This document shows positions 25,848 through 34,795 of a stretch of 64,000 nt of DNA, one piece after another. The position numbers and the translations under genes were made by a program. The notes beneath the pieces are model-generated. The model made no database searches. It was not told the DNA's origin and worked only from the letters and a program-made list of their open reading frames with translations. Within the stretch, counting starts at the first letter, position 1, and every line of letters begins with the position of its first letter. Source of the stretch: Bacillota bacterium (GTDB taxonomy: Bacteria > Bacillota_I > Bacilli_A > Erysipelotrichales > Erysipelotrichaceae); assembly GCA_023388995.1 (NCBI GenBank), contig JAEWFD010000040.1:78467-142466 (forward strand), given 5' to 3'.

Positions 25848-27371
25848 ATGAAGAACAGAACGTATTTCGCAATCGATTTAAAATCCTTCTATGCTTCGGT
25901 AGAGTGTGCAGAACGAAAACTTGATCCGCTGACTACGAATTTAGTTGTTGCGGATACGGATCGTACTGAAAAAACGATTTGCCTTGCTGTCTCGCCCTCT
26001 TTGAAGGCCTATGGAATTCCCGGCAGAGCGAGATTGTTTGAGGTTGTTCAAAAGATTAAGGAAGTAAATGCAGCTCGGCTGCAGAAGGCACCAAAAAGAG
26101 GATTTACCAGTTCGTCATGCGATGATAACGAATTGAAAACTTCGCCGCATCTTTCGCTGGACTACATTGCTGCTACTCCGAGAATGGCACGTTACATTGA
26201 TTACAGCACGCAGATTTATAATATATATTTAAAGTATGTCGCACCGGAAGATATCCATGTTTATTCTATTGATGAAGTATTTATTGATGCTACTGCATAT
26301 TTGAACACCTACCATCTTTCGGCACGGGAGCTTGCCACGAAAATTATTCTGGATATTCTGAAAACAACGAAAATTACAGCATCAGCTGGCATCGGTACCA
26401 ACTTGTACCTTTGCAAGGTTGCAATGGATATTCAGGCAAAGCGTATTCCGGTAGATAAAAATGGGGTGCAGATTGCGGAATTGGATGAAATGAGCTATCG
26501 TCGTTTGTTATGGGAACACCAGCCATTAACAGACTTTTGGCGCATTGGCAGAGGCTATGCAAAGAAACTGGAGGAACAGGGACTCCTCACAATGGGGGAT
26601 ATTGCGAGATGTTCCCTTGGTAAACCTGCTGATTATTACAATGAGGATTTACTGTACAAGTTATTCGGTATCAATGCAGAACTGCTGATTGACCATGCAT
26701 GGGGCTGGGAATCTTGCACAATGGAAGATATTAAGGCATATAAGCCAAGTGCCAATAGTATTGGAACTGGGCAGGTACTGCATGGCGCCTATCCTTTTGA
26801 TAAAGCAAAGCTGATCGTGCGGGAAATGACCGATTTGCTGGTACTTGACTTGGTGGATAAGCGACTGGTAACGAATCAGCTTGTTTTGACAGTGAGCTAT
26901 GATATTGATAATCTGACAAATCCCGATATCAAAAAAGCCTATCAAGGAACAATTACTACTGACTATTATGGGCGTTCTGTTCCGAAAGCTGCACACGGTA
27001 CAGCAAGGCTTAGCAGGCACACGTCCTCTACAAAGCTGATTATTGATGCAGTCATAGAGCTCTTTGAGCGCATTGTTGATCGAAATTTGCTGGTAAGAAG
27101 GGTCAATATTTCAGCAAATCATGTGATTGATGAGGGGGCTATGCGAAAAACGGACAGTGTGGAACAACTTGATTTATTTACCGATTATGTGGTCGAGAAT
27201 GCGAAAAAAGAAAAAGAAGAAATTGAACTTGCACGTGAAAAAAAGATGCAGAAAGCAATGTTGGACATAAAAAAGAAATATGGTAAGAATGCCGTTCTAA
27301 AGGGAATGAATTTGGAAGAAGGTGCTACCACAATAGACCGAAACAAGCAGATTGGTGGGCATAAGGCATGA
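25848..27371 (+). CDS. Y-family DNA polymerase (UmuC/ImpB-like)
   Basis: A 507-residue translesion polymerase. FAIDLKSFYASVECAER carries the first metal Asp and the steric-gate region, and VYSIDEVFIDAT carries the catalytic Asp-Glu pair. ASAGIGTNLYLCKVAMD and the HhH-like WRIGRGYAKKLEEQG follow. The C-terminal little-finger domain is longer than in DinB and resembles UvrX/YqjW. The ATG at 25848 follows CAGGAGGTGG; the frame is open upstream to 25788. It overlaps a YolD-like gene by four bases, the usual arrangement in Bacillota. No LexA box of the Cheo type was found upstream. Confidence 0.92.
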   Translation: MKNRTYFAIDLKSFYASVECAERKLDPLTTNLVVADTDRTEKTICLAVSPSLKAYGIPGRARLFEVVQKIKEVNAARLQKAPKRGFTSSSCDDNELKTSPHLSLDYIAATPRMARYIDYSTQIYNIYLKYVAPEDIHVYSIDEVFIDATAYLNTYHLSARELATKIILDILKTTKITASAGIGTNLYLCKVAMDIQAKRIPVDKNGVQIAELDEMSYRRLLWEHQPLTDFWRIGRGYAKKLEEQGLLTMGDIARCSLGKPADYYNEDLLYKLFGINAELLIDHAWGWESCTMEDIKAYKPSANSIGTGQVLHGAYPFDKAKLIVREMTDLLVLDLVDKRLVTNQLVLTVSYDIDNLTNPDIKKAYQGTITTDYYGRSVPKAAHGTARLSRHTSSTKLIIDAVIELFERIVDRNLLVRRVNISANHVIDEGAMRKTDSVEQLDLFTDYVVENAKKEKEEIELAREKKMQKAMLDIKKKYGKNAVLKGMNLEEGATTIDRNKQIGGHKA

Positions 27372-27820
27372 AAAAGACATACGATGATATCATTCATCTG
27401 CCGCGGCATATTTCTGCCAAGCATCCGCAGATGGCTAGGATTGACAGGGCAGCCCAATTTTCACCATTTGCAGCATTGACTGGCTATGACTCTGCAATCA
27501 AGGAGACATCTAGACTGACTGCTGAGAGAACAGAACTGGACGAATATGAGAAAGATCTTTTAAATGATAAGCTTCAAATTGTAGCAGAACATCTGCAAGA
27601 ACATCCAGAAGTCACTATTACCTACTTTCAGTCTGATGAAAAAAAGGATGGCGGCGCTTATGTCACTGTTATTGGTGCAGTTAAAAAGATAGACAGATAT
27701 GAAAAACGGCTAGTCATGGCTAGTGGCATCCGCATTCCCATTGATGATATCTTTGGTATAGAAGGTGAGATAGTGAATACTCTGACTTTTTCTGTGACGC
27801 CTGAGCAAAACATGCAGTGA
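27368..27820 (+). CDS. YolD-like protein
   Basis: A 150-residue protein of the YolD family, which accompanies Y-family polymerases in Bacillota and may be the local equivalent of UmuD. HPQMARIDRAAQFSPFAALT is the typical N-terminal part, and the C-terminal half forms a small beta domain ending in IDDIFGIEGEIV. It overlaps the polymerase gene by four bases (ATGA), so translation is coupled. Confidence 0.85.
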   Translation: MKKTYDDIIHLPRHISAKHPQMARIDRAAQFSPFAALTGYDSAIKETSRLTAERTELDEYEKDLLNDKLQIVAEHLQEHPEVTITYFQSDEKKDGGAYVTVIGAVKKIDRYEKRLVMASGIRIPIDDIFGIEGEIVNTLTFSVTPEQNMQ

Positions 27821-27912
27821 ATGTTGTAGGAATGAAAGCAGATTATGTGTAACGACCACGAATTACAGTACAAGGGATGCAAAGAAATTTCGACTGTCAT
27901 CAGGAGGTATTT

Positions 27913-28689
27913 ATGAAAGAATTTTTGATCAAAGAAACTGGTTATGTAATACGCTATCATGATTTACCTGGTAAGGAGCGGCCGATCATTTTTATTCACG
28001 GACTTGGTTGTGCAAGTTCATTTGATTATCCTGAAGTCGCAGCACAGGATTCTTTAAGGAATCATCGCCGCATTCTTGTAGATCTTTTAGGCGCAGGTTA
28101 CAGCGAAAAACCAGAGCAGTTCACCTATACCGTTGAGGACCATGCTGCATATTTGCTGGAATTTATCCGTTTCTTAGATCTTGGATCATTCATTTTGTTT
28201 GGTCATAGTTTAGGCGGGGCGGTTGCTCTTGTATTGGCTGATCAATGTCGGGATAACCTACATCACGTTATTTTGAGCGAACCAAATCTTGACAAGAGCT
28301 CGGAGGGTTCTGCAAGCAAATATATTGCTGATTTTGAATTGCAGGAATTTATCAATCAGGGGTTTCACAAGTTGGTAAAAGACAGCGACAGTAGCGGCAA
28401 TGGAATGTGGGCGGCTTCTTTGTCTGTGTGGCTGCCAAAGGCTGCTTATCTGATATCCAAAGCAGCAGCAGCGGGAGGAAAGCCTGCATGGAGGGATTTG
28501 TTGTATTCCCTCAGCTGTTTTAGGACCGTTATTTTTGGTGAGAAGTCGTTACCTGATCCCGATATGCAGATTCTTATGGAACAGGGTGTTCGAACAGAAG
28601 TTGTCAAGGATGCAGGTCACTCTATGGCATGGGAAAATCCAAAAGGTCTTGCTGCTGCAATTAGCATGGCAATTCAGACTGGTGAATAG
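27913..28689 (+). CDS. Alpha/beta hydrolase
   Basis: A 258-residue hydrolase with IIFIHGLGCASSFDYPE (oxyanion), DLLGAGYSEKP, nucleophile elbow GHSLGGA, and a C-terminal His in DAGHSMAWENP. Typical of esterases and lactonases of the alpha/beta fold. CAGGAGG precedes the ATG at 27913; the frame is open further upstream without a ribosome site. A single gene, not closely related to the hydrolase at 21443. The substrate is unknown. Confidence 0.88.
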   Translation: MKEFLIKETGYVIRYHDLPGKERPIIFIHGLGCASSFDYPEVAAQDSLRNHRRILVDLLGAGYSEKPEQFTYTVEDHAAYLLEFIRFLDLGSFILFGHSLGGAVALVLADQCRDNLHHVILSEPNLDKSSEGSASKYIADFELQEFINQGFHKLVKDSDSSGNGMWAASLSVWLPKAAYLISKAAAAGGKPAWRDLLYSLSCFRTVIFGEKSLPDPDMQILMEQGVRTEVVKDAGHSMAWENPKGLAAAISMAIQTGE

Positions 28690-28771
28690 CGGTGGTTTAT
28701 GCATATGCATAAGGTAGTAAATTAATGTCATAAAAACAGGCACTGTTATTTAAATAGAAAGGATACTCATT

Positions 28772-28970
28772 ATGAAACATCCAGAAGTAAAAGAGAGTAC
28801 ACTGTTTCAATTAGATATATCATGCAAAGCAATATGCTAAATGGGCATTGATGGATAAGAACTTTTTTGAACCGGCATTATGGTAAAATGGCGAATTAAT
28901 GCAAGAAAAAGGATTCATAATTAAGCGACAATTGGATGGTGTTTGCAATACAAAAAAGGAAGGTAGCTGG
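28772..28970 (+). pseudogene. Decayed gene in front of the GNAT gene (one frameshift, one stop)
   Basis: An ATG at 28772 with AGAAAGG at good spacing opens a frame that ends after 22 codons. A second frame, beginning near 28820, continues with KQYAKWALMDKNFFEPALW, one TAA, then NGELMQEKGFIIKRQLDGV, and joins the acetyltransferase frame at 28971. The two pieces read as one protein broken by a frameshift around 28820 and a stop at about 28882. I do not recognise the family. Confidence 0.45.
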
Positions 28971-29375
28971 ATGATTGATTATAAAGAATTTGATTCATCT
29001 ATGATTGAATCAGTAAAAGAAATTTATCGAAAGGAATCTTGGAATTCTTATTTGAAAAATGATGAGAAGTTGATACGGGCCTTTGATCAGTCCCTGTACA
29101 GGATGGGAGCATTTGAGAATGATAAACTCATTGGCTTTGTTAGATGTGTTGGAGACGGAGAACATATTTTAGTAGTGCAAGACTTAATCGTTGACCCGCA
29201 ATATCAAAAACGGGGAATCGGTACATATCTCTTTCAGGCAATATTGGAAAAATATGCACAAGTAAGAACGCTGATCGTGATAACTGATATTGCGGATAAA
29301 GTAGATAATAAATTTTATCAGTCATTTCATTTTAAGAAACTAGCAGATAGGGAAATGGTAGCATACATAAGATAA
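28971..29375 (+). CDS. GNAT family N-acetyltransferase
   Basis: A 134-residue acetyltransferase. VQDLIVDPQYQKRGIGTYLF contains the acetyl-CoA pyrophosphate loop (QKRGIG), and the C-terminus FYQSFHFKKLADREMVAYIR is typical for small GNAT proteins. The ATG at 28971 follows AAGGAAGG; the same frame is open to 28899 but belongs to the decayed upstream gene. A terminator follows at 29415. The substrate is unknown. Confidence 0.88.
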   Translation: MIDYKEFDSSMIESVKEIYRKESWNSYLKNDEKLIRAFDQSLYRMGAFENDKLIGFVRCVGDGEHILVVQDLIVDPQYQKRGIGTYLFQAILEKYAQVRTLIVITDIADKVDNKFYQSFHFKKLADREMVAYIR

Positions 29376-29414
29376 ATCTAGACTAGCAGCAAGCCACTTT
29401 ACGATGCAGTTTTA

Positions 29415-29460
29415 CAAGACAAACATTTTCATCGAAAAAGTGTTTGTCTTGTTTTGCTTT
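29415..29460 (+). terminator. Intrinsic terminator after the GNAT gene
   Basis: CAAGACAAACA and TGTTTGTCTTG are perfect 11-base arms around a 15-base loop, followed by TTTTGCTTT. Confidence 0.85.
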
Positions 29461-29549
29461 CTCAATGTTGTTTTTTTCTTTTCTAAAGAGTATCATATTT
29501 GCATTGGTTTATAAGTGCGAACCAAAGAACCAAAGAAAAGGTGTTGATT

Positions 29550-29891
29550 ATGAATAAGAAAGAGCAAATAGCTGTGATTCAAGAAGATTTCAGAAATGCG
29601 CAATCGATCTTGACGGCAATTGGAGATGAAACACGGCAGATCATACTTTTGGTCTTAATGGAATCTGATTGCCAAAAGGGAATGCGGGTTGGCGAGATCA
29701 CAGCGAAAACACATCTCTCACGTCCTGCGGTTTCACATCAATTGAGAATACTGAAAGATGCGGGAATCGTAAATATGAGAGAAGAAGGAACCAAGAATTT
29801 TTATTACATCAATGTCTTTGCGAAGTTGCAAATATTGAAGAAACTAGTTTTGGATATTGAAAATCTAATGAAAGAATTTATCGATCAATAA
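29550..29891 (+). CDS. ArsR-family transcriptional regulator
   Basis: A 113-residue winged helix protein. ILTAIGDETRQIILLVLME is the ArsR start and AKTHLSRPAVSHQLRILKDAGIV is the recognition helix. The metal-binding ELCVCDL motif of arsenic/cadmium sensors is missing (here MRVGEITAKT), so it senses something else. The ATG at 29550 follows AAAAGGTG; longer frames lack a ribosome site. The nitroreductase gene follows 43 bases later and is the likely target. Confidence 0.88.
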   Translation: MNKKEQIAVIQEDFRNAQSILTAIGDETRQIILLVLMESDCQKGMRVGEITAKTHLSRPAVSHQLRILKDAGIVNMREEGTKNFYYINVFAKLQILKKLVLDIENLMKEFIDQ

Positions 29892-29934
29892 GCAGTGGAT
29901 GATAAAAAAATCTATGGATCACAGGAGGAAATTT

Positions 29935-30660
29935 ATGCGCAATGCAATTGAAACCAGAGTTTCACGGAGAAAATTTGAAAAGGAACAGATTACAAGCGAG
30001 GAAAAAGAAACCATTATTTCTTATATCAATCAATTAAATGAAGCATCCGGCTTAACATTGACATTTTTAGAGGACGGAAGCACAGCCTTTCAGAAACTTA
30101 GTAAAAGCTATGGCTTATTCACCAATGTGCGTTCCCTGATATTGATGAAAGGAAGAAAAGATGATCAAAATTTAAAAGAGAAGATCGGATATTTCGGAGA
30201 GGATTTAGTACTTGCAATGACTGATTTAGGTCTCGGAACTTGCTGGGTTGGCGGAACTTTTGACAAGGATGAATTTACGATTGAACGTGACGAAGACTTA
30301 GTTTGTGTTATTGTGGCAGGTAAAGTTGCAGCTTTTTCCTTAACAGAAAAAATGGTCCGTACAGCCACGCACAGAAAAGTTAAGAGCGTAGAAGAACGAA
30401 TCATAAGTGATCAAACTTTGCCGCAGTGGGTACTAGATGGAATGAAAGCAGTACAACTTGCCCCAAGTGCTAAAAACTCGCAAAAAGTAATGTTTGAATA
30501 CAAAGACAGTATTTTGAGGGCTCAAATTGCTGATGACTATGCAATGGATTTGATTGATTTAGGTATTGCAAAGAAGCATTTTGGCATAGAAGCGAAGGGT
30601 ACCTTTGCATTGGGGAATGACGGAGTCTTTTATCCAAGTAAGGATCCCGAGAGCCGATGA
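29935..30660 (+). CDS. Nitroreductase-family protein
   Basis: A 241-residue flavoprotein of the nitroreductase family. IETRVSRRKFEKEQI at the start is the FMN-phosphate-binding region, LGLGTCWVGGTFDKDEF is a conserved mid-part, and a second half contains LAPSAKNSQKVMFE and IDLGIAKKHFGIEA. The ATG at 29935 follows CAGGAGG. It is related to the protein at 32160 (same motif order and similar length). It is probably co-transcribed with the ArsR regulator. Downstream in the same frame lies a decayed sequence. Confidence 0.85.
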   Translation: MRNAIETRVSRRKFEKEQITSEEKETIISYINQLNEASGLTLTFLEDGSTAFQKLSKSYGLFTNVRSLILMKGRKDDQNLKEKIGYFGEDLVLAMTDLGLGTCWVGGTFDKDEFTIERDEDLVCVIVAGKVAAFSLTEKMVRTATHRKVKSVEERIISDQTLPQWVLDGMKAVQLAPSAKNSQKVMFEYKDSILRAQIADDYAMDLIDLGIAKKHFGIEAKGTFALGNDGVFYPSKDPESR

Positions 30661-31008
30661 AACAGCATCAGTAAAAAAGATGCTATGCAAATGAGAACGC
30701 ATGAAGGTAGTATTCCGGAAATTTCAGCCTATGGTGAAAACTTTAAATTCAATGAAAAAACAAACCAATCCTATTTGTCAACAGAATAATGACGACAGAA
30801 TAAGAATAATGAACAGCTAAATGATATAACAGAAATTGATGTAGGGCTGGTAGAAGGTGTTGTTGATAATAATGAGTTGGTAAAGATTCCCTTTTTATCA
30901 TATGCTCTTGCATAACATCATAAAAATAAATATCAAACAAATAGTTATAAAATGCTGATTGAAATACTGAAAAAAATGAAATCTGATAGCTTGCAAGAAT
31001 CTGCTTAA
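30661..31008 (+). pseudogene. Decayed gene with three internal in-frame stop positions
   Basis: A single plus-strand frame, the same as that of the upstream nitroreductase, reads as protein for 116 codons, with a double stop (TAA TGA, 30787-30792), a TAA (30913-30915) and a final TAA at 31006. Segments include SISKKDAMQMRTHEGSIPEI, ITEIDVGLVEGVVDNNELVK and KMLIEILKKMKSDSLQESA. The protein-like composition across the stops indicates a ruined gene rather than noise. I do not recognise the family. Stop reassignment is unlikely, because neighbouring genes use TAA and TGA as stops. Confidence 0.5.
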
Positions 31009-31107
31009 CAGATAGGAAAACTCGTATGATATTGAAACTATCGCTGCGGATAACTCATTTTCAACTTTGTTGGTGCTGATTGGATTTATGATGGAAAGCA
31101 ATGTATA

Positions 31108-32142
31108 ATGGATATAAAGGAAAAAATTAACTTTTGCAAGGAGCGCGAAAAGAAGATGGAACATGTGTTAAACGATTCATTCAGAGGATGTATATTCGTC
31201 CGGCAAGCAGGTGAAGCAATACTGGAAAGAGCACAAGGATATGCTGATTTAGCAAATCAAATCCCCGTTTCTTTTGCGACCAAGTTTGCAACTGCTTCAG
31301 CCGGCAAAGTGTTTGTTGCAGTGGGAATCTTACAATTAATTGAACGAGGTGTTCTTCATTTGGAAGACACGATAGGAACTTTATTGCCGATGGATTGGCA
31401 GCAAGTTGATCAGAAAATCACCGTTGAACAATTATTGACACATACTTCAGGCATACCAGATTACTTTGATGAGTCCGTTATGAGTGAATATGAAGAACTG
31501 TGGTTTGCTTTCCCGAATTATAGAATTCGATCTAACCAGGATTTACTGCCGCTTTTTATTAATAAGCCGATGATGTACGCACGGGGCAGCAAGTTTCAGT
31601 ATAATAATACCGGCTTTGTAGTATTGGCATTGATCATCGAAACAATAACAGGAGTGGCCTTTGATCAATATTTGCAAACGCATATTTTTGCACCATGCGG
31701 TATGAACGATACGGGATATTATGAACTTGACATGCTTCCGGGAAACTGCGCTTCCAATTATATCTATGATGAAAAACGTGGTGGATATCGTACCAATATT
31801 TTTAGTGTAGATGCGAAAGGTACGGGTGCCGGCGGCGCATTTACAACTGTTTCTGATATTGTCTCATTTTGGGAAGCGTTGCTTTCCTATCAATTGCTTT
31901 CCAAAACAATGACTCAAACGATGCTTGCCAATCATAGTGGTTCCGAAGAGTGTTACGGCTATGGTATCTGGCTGCAAAAAATTGAAGAGCGGTTTGTACC
32001 ATATTTCCAAGGCAGTGACCCTGGTGTTAGTTTTCTCACGTCCTATGATATCGATAAACAGCTTTTGATGGTAATTGTCAGTAACTATGGAGATAATGTA
32101 TGGAAGCTGCGCAAAGAGATCAATACATATCTGCTTGATTAG
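31108..32142 (+). CDS. Serine hydrolase of the class C beta-lactamase family
   Basis: A 344-residue protein with SxxK in ATASAGKVFVAVGILQL, LLTHTSGIPDYFD, the Tyr motif YNN in SKFQYNNTGFVVLALI, and a C-terminal YGYGIWLQK. It belongs to the same superfamily as the protein at 22908 but is clearly distinct. No signal peptide is seen. The ATG at 31108 has a weak ribosome site; an in-frame ATG at 31156 after GGAGCGCG is an alternative. It lies 17 bases before the nitroreductase at 32160. Confidence 0.85.
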   Translation: MDIKEKINFCKEREKKMEHVLNDSFRGCIFVRQAGEAILERAQGYADLANQIPVSFATKFATASAGKVFVAVGILQLIERGVLHLEDTIGTLLPMDWQQVDQKITVEQLLTHTSGIPDYFDESVMSEYEELWFAFPNYRIRSNQDLLPLFINKPMMYARGSKFQYNNTGFVVLALIIETITGVAFDQYLQTHIFAPCGMNDTGYYELDMLPGNCASNYIYDEKRGGYRTNIFSVDAKGTGAGGAFTTVSDIVSFWEALLSYQLLSKTMTQTMLANHSGSEECYGYGIWLQKIEERFVPYFQGSDPGVSFLTSYDIDKQLLMVIVSNYGDNVWKLRKEINTYLLD

Positions 32143-32159
32143 CAAAGAGGAGAACTAAT

Positions 32160-32837
32160 ATGGAGCTACTGGAAGCAATGAAAGCCCGTCATTCGGTACG
32201 TTCTTATACTGATAGACCAATTGATGATGCAGTTGTCAAGGAATTAAAGTCTTACATTGCGTTATGCAACCAAGAAAGTGACTTGCATATGCAATTGATT
32301 CTAAATGAACCGAAAGCATTTGGTGGAACCATGGCGCACTATGGCAGTTTTACCGGTGTCAGGAATTATATTGCAATTGTGGGAAAGAAGCATGCGCATA
32401 TAGAAGAGCAATGTGGTTACTACGGAGAAAAAGTAGTATTGAAGGCACAGCAGCTGGGTTTAAATACATGCTGGGTTGCTTTGACCTTCAATAAGGTGAA
32501 ACGTGCATTTGCGGTAAGAAGCGGGGAAAAACTATATTTGGTAATTGCCATTGGGTATGGAACAACCAATGGCGGATCTCGCAAATCAAAGAAACGAGAA
32601 GAGGTAATTCATGGAAATGCCGATATGCCGGATTGGTTTTGGAATGGTGTAGATGCAGCTTTGCTTGCACCTACTGCAATCAACCAGCAGAAATTTGTTT
32701 TCGCACTGGCAGGGAAACAAGTTCATGCAAAAGCAGGGATTGGCTTTTGGACAAAAGTGGATCTTGGAATAGCCAAATACCATTTTGAGGTAGGTGCAGG
32801 TATCACAAACTTTCGATGGAAAGATGAACCTTACTGA
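32160..32837 (+). CDS. Nitroreductase-family protein
   Basis: A 225-residue flavoprotein. MKARHSVRSYTDRPIDD is the classical FMN-binding start, LGLNTCWVALTFNKVKR and LAPTAINQQKFVFAL are as in the paralogue at 29935, and VDLGIAKYHFEVGAG closes the fold. AGAGGAG precedes the ATG. The gene follows the serine hydrolase by 17 bases and is probably co-transcribed with it. The electron acceptor is unknown. Confidence 0.88.
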   Translation: MELLEAMKARHSVRSYTDRPIDDAVVKELKSYIALCNQESDLHMQLILNEPKAFGGTMAHYGSFTGVRNYIAIVGKKHAHIEEQCGYYGEKVVLKAQQLGLNTCWVALTFNKVKRAFAVRSGEKLYLVIAIGYGTTNGGSRKSKKREEVIHGNADMPDWFWNGVDAALLAPTAINQQKFVFALAGKQVHAKAGIGFWTKVDLGIAKYHFEVGAGITNFRWKDEPY

Positions 32838-33104
32838 TTGAGCCGATAAATATGCATCAGCTTTGCTTTGCCTGAACAGCAGCCGATTAGGCCAGATTCT
32901 CTTGCATAAGAAGATGATATGGAGCCTAGAAAACAGTTTGCATTGCAAATGATGAGCAAAATATCCAAAAAGCAATTACAATGATTCCTGTTTTGAATCA
33001 GCTAACAAGAACAAAAGAAAATATTATGATAGAATGAGATATGAATGAAAGTTGTCTTTCGTATCTTTTTTATGTCATGAGATGTGCATCAACAGGAACT
33101 ATAA

Positions 33105-33299
33105 ATAAAGGAAATTGCTGCTGCATCGAAACCACAATCTGACTGTATTGACAGAATGGAAAATGGCTTTATGCCTTGGTCAGCAAAGACATATAAAAAA
33201 CGCATTGCGTTGCAAACTAAGTTACAAGAACTTGTGAAAGTATTAGACAGGCAGATTAAATTGATAGTTGAAAAGGATGTGAACAGATGGCGATATTGA
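33105..33299 (+). pseudogene. Possible remnant of a helix-turn-helix gene
   Basis: A frame of 64 codons without a good start reads IKEIAAASKPQSDCIDRMEN, then GFMPWSAKTYKKRI and VKVLDRQIKLIVEKDVNRWR. The first part resembles the end of an XRE-like helix-turn-helix and the second a coiled segment. It overlaps the start of the Mpg gene by 13 bases. A stop (TAA) precedes it in frame. The remaining bases 32838-33104 show only short broken frames. Low certainty. Confidence 0.3.
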
Positions 33300-33898
33300 A
33301 AAGAGCATTTTATGATAGAGATGCAGTAGTTGTTGCAAAAGAACTCTTAGGGAAAATACTGGTCTATGAAGTGAATGGTTATAAGTTAACGGCGCGCATT
33401 GTAGAAACAGAAGCTTATATGGGTATTGAGGACAAGGCGGCACATTCTTATGGAGGACGAAAAACAAAGCGTGTCGCAGTCATGTACGGAAAACCTGGGT
33501 TTGTTTATATATTTATGATTTATGGAATGTATTTTTGCTTTAATATTGTCACCAGAGAAGAGGGTATTCCGCAAGCGGTTCTAATCCGTGCTGTTGAGCC
33601 TTTGGAAGGGTTGGAAGAAATGGCGCACCATCGGTTTCAAAAAGAGTATTGGCAGCTGACCACACAGCAAAAAAAAGCGCTGACCAATGGGCCAGGTAAA
33701 TTATGCAAAGCTTTTTCCATTGACAAGCAGCTCAATGGCAGCGATGTATGCGGCAATACCATATATATCAAAGATGGAAAGCAAGATACAGTGGATATCG
33801 TTGAAGCCAAACGAGTAGGAATTGATTATGCCCAGGAGGCAGCAGAATTTCTTTGGCGTTTTTATATCAAAGATAATCTGTATGTATCTGTTGAATAG
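33287..33898 (+). CDS. DNA-3-methyladenine glycosylase (Mpg/AAG family)
   Basis: A 203-residue base-excision repair glycosylase. ELLGKILVYEVNGYKLTARI, VETEAY with the catalytic Glu, DKAAHSYGGRKTKR, MYGKPGFVYIFMIYGMYFCF and QAVLIRAVEPLEG are all hallmarks of this family, and length fits. The ATG has a weak site (AAAAGGATG). It removes alkylated purines and fits with the AlkD-like protein at 46202 and the Y-family polymerase at 25848, although these are not linked in an operon. Confidence 0.94.
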   Translation: MAILKRAFYDRDAVVVAKELLGKILVYEVNGYKLTARIVETEAYMGIEDKAAHSYGGRKTKRVAVMYGKPGFVYIFMIYGMYFCFNIVTREEGIPQAVLIRAVEPLEGLEEMAHHRFQKEYWQLTTQQKKALTNGPGKLCKAFSIDKQLNGSDVCGNTIYIKDGKQDTVDIVEAKRVGIDYAQEAAEFLWRFYIKDNLYVSVE

Positions 33899-34082
33899 CA
33901 TAGGATGTTGAATACAGTAGAAGCATATCTGCAGTACAACGAGGGTTGAATGCAATATATTTGTTCTTGTAATGGAAATTAAAGCACGAAACATGTATAA
34001 TAAATCCGAATTGCAGCAAGAAGCAACAGTTATTAATTTTAAAGTACCGCATGCAATTGTGCTTATAGAAGGAGACTGTTAA

Positions 34083-34784
34083 ATGAACCAAGTTTTGATA
34101 GTAAAGGTTGAAGAGCTGATCTATGGAGCAGCTGTGACATATTATCCCGTTGTATTGCGAGATGAAAAAAATACTGTGTTAATTGACTGCGGGTATCCTT
34201 CATCTTTTTCATCTATTCAAAATGCTTTGCTTAAGCATGAGATCAACGCAGTTGATCTGACTCATATTTTTATTACGCATCATGACCATGATCATATGGG
34301 ATCTTTGCATGAATGGAAGCAGAAATATCCTAAAATCAAAATTGTCTCCAGCCATATAGAAGCACCTTTCATTTCAGGTGCGCAAAAATCATTGCGATTG
34401 ATCCAGGCTGAACAAAGACAGGAGTCATTGCCGGAAGAAATGCAGGAGTTTGGCTATGCTTTTTGTGCAATGCTGAAAGAAATTCAACCTGTTCCTGTGG
34501 ACATGGTGGTAACAGATAAAGAGATATTGCCATGGGCTGGCGGCTGTACTATGATGATGACACCGGGACATACACCGGGGCATTGTTCACTTTATGTATC
34601 TGCATCGCAGATGTTAATTGCCGGGGATGCGGCTGTATTAGATCAGGGAGAATTAATTGTTGCAAATCCTGAATATGCAATTGATATCCAAGAAGCAGAA
34701 GAGTCACTTCGAAAAATAAAAGCCTTGAAAGCCAAAAGCATTGTTTGCTATCATGGCGGAATCTATATTCCCGAAACGGATTAA
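34083..34784 (+). CDS. MBL-fold metallo-hydrolase
   Basis: A 233-residue metallo-beta-lactamase-fold protein. ITHHDHDHMG is the HxHxDH zinc motif; later ligands are the His in TPGHTPGHCS, the Asp in LIAGDAAV and the His in CYHGG. The N-terminus (AAVTYYPVVLRDEKNTVLID) is typical for small hydrolases of this group. AGAAGGAG precedes the ATG. It is followed by a GNAT gene after 11 bases, so the two may be co-transcribed. The substrate is unknown. Confidence 0.9.
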   Translation: MNQVLIVKVEELIYGAAVTYYPVVLRDEKNTVLIDCGYPSSFSSIQNALLKHEINAVDLTHIFITHHDHDHMGSLHEWKQKYPKIKIVSSHIEAPFISGAQKSLRLIQAEQRQESLPEEMQEFGYAFCAMLKEIQPVPVDMVVTDKEILPWAGGCTMMMTPGHTPGHCSLYVSASQMLIAGDAAVLDQGELIVANPEYAIDIQEAEESLRKIKALKAKSIVCYHGGIYIPETD

Positions 34785-34795
34785 GGAAAAACTAT

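Noticed and set aside
30661..31008. Stop codon readthrough or recoding that would make the nitroreductase longer
   Set aside because: Four stops of two kinds (TGA, TAA) would have to be read through; the nitroreductase is complete without this part.
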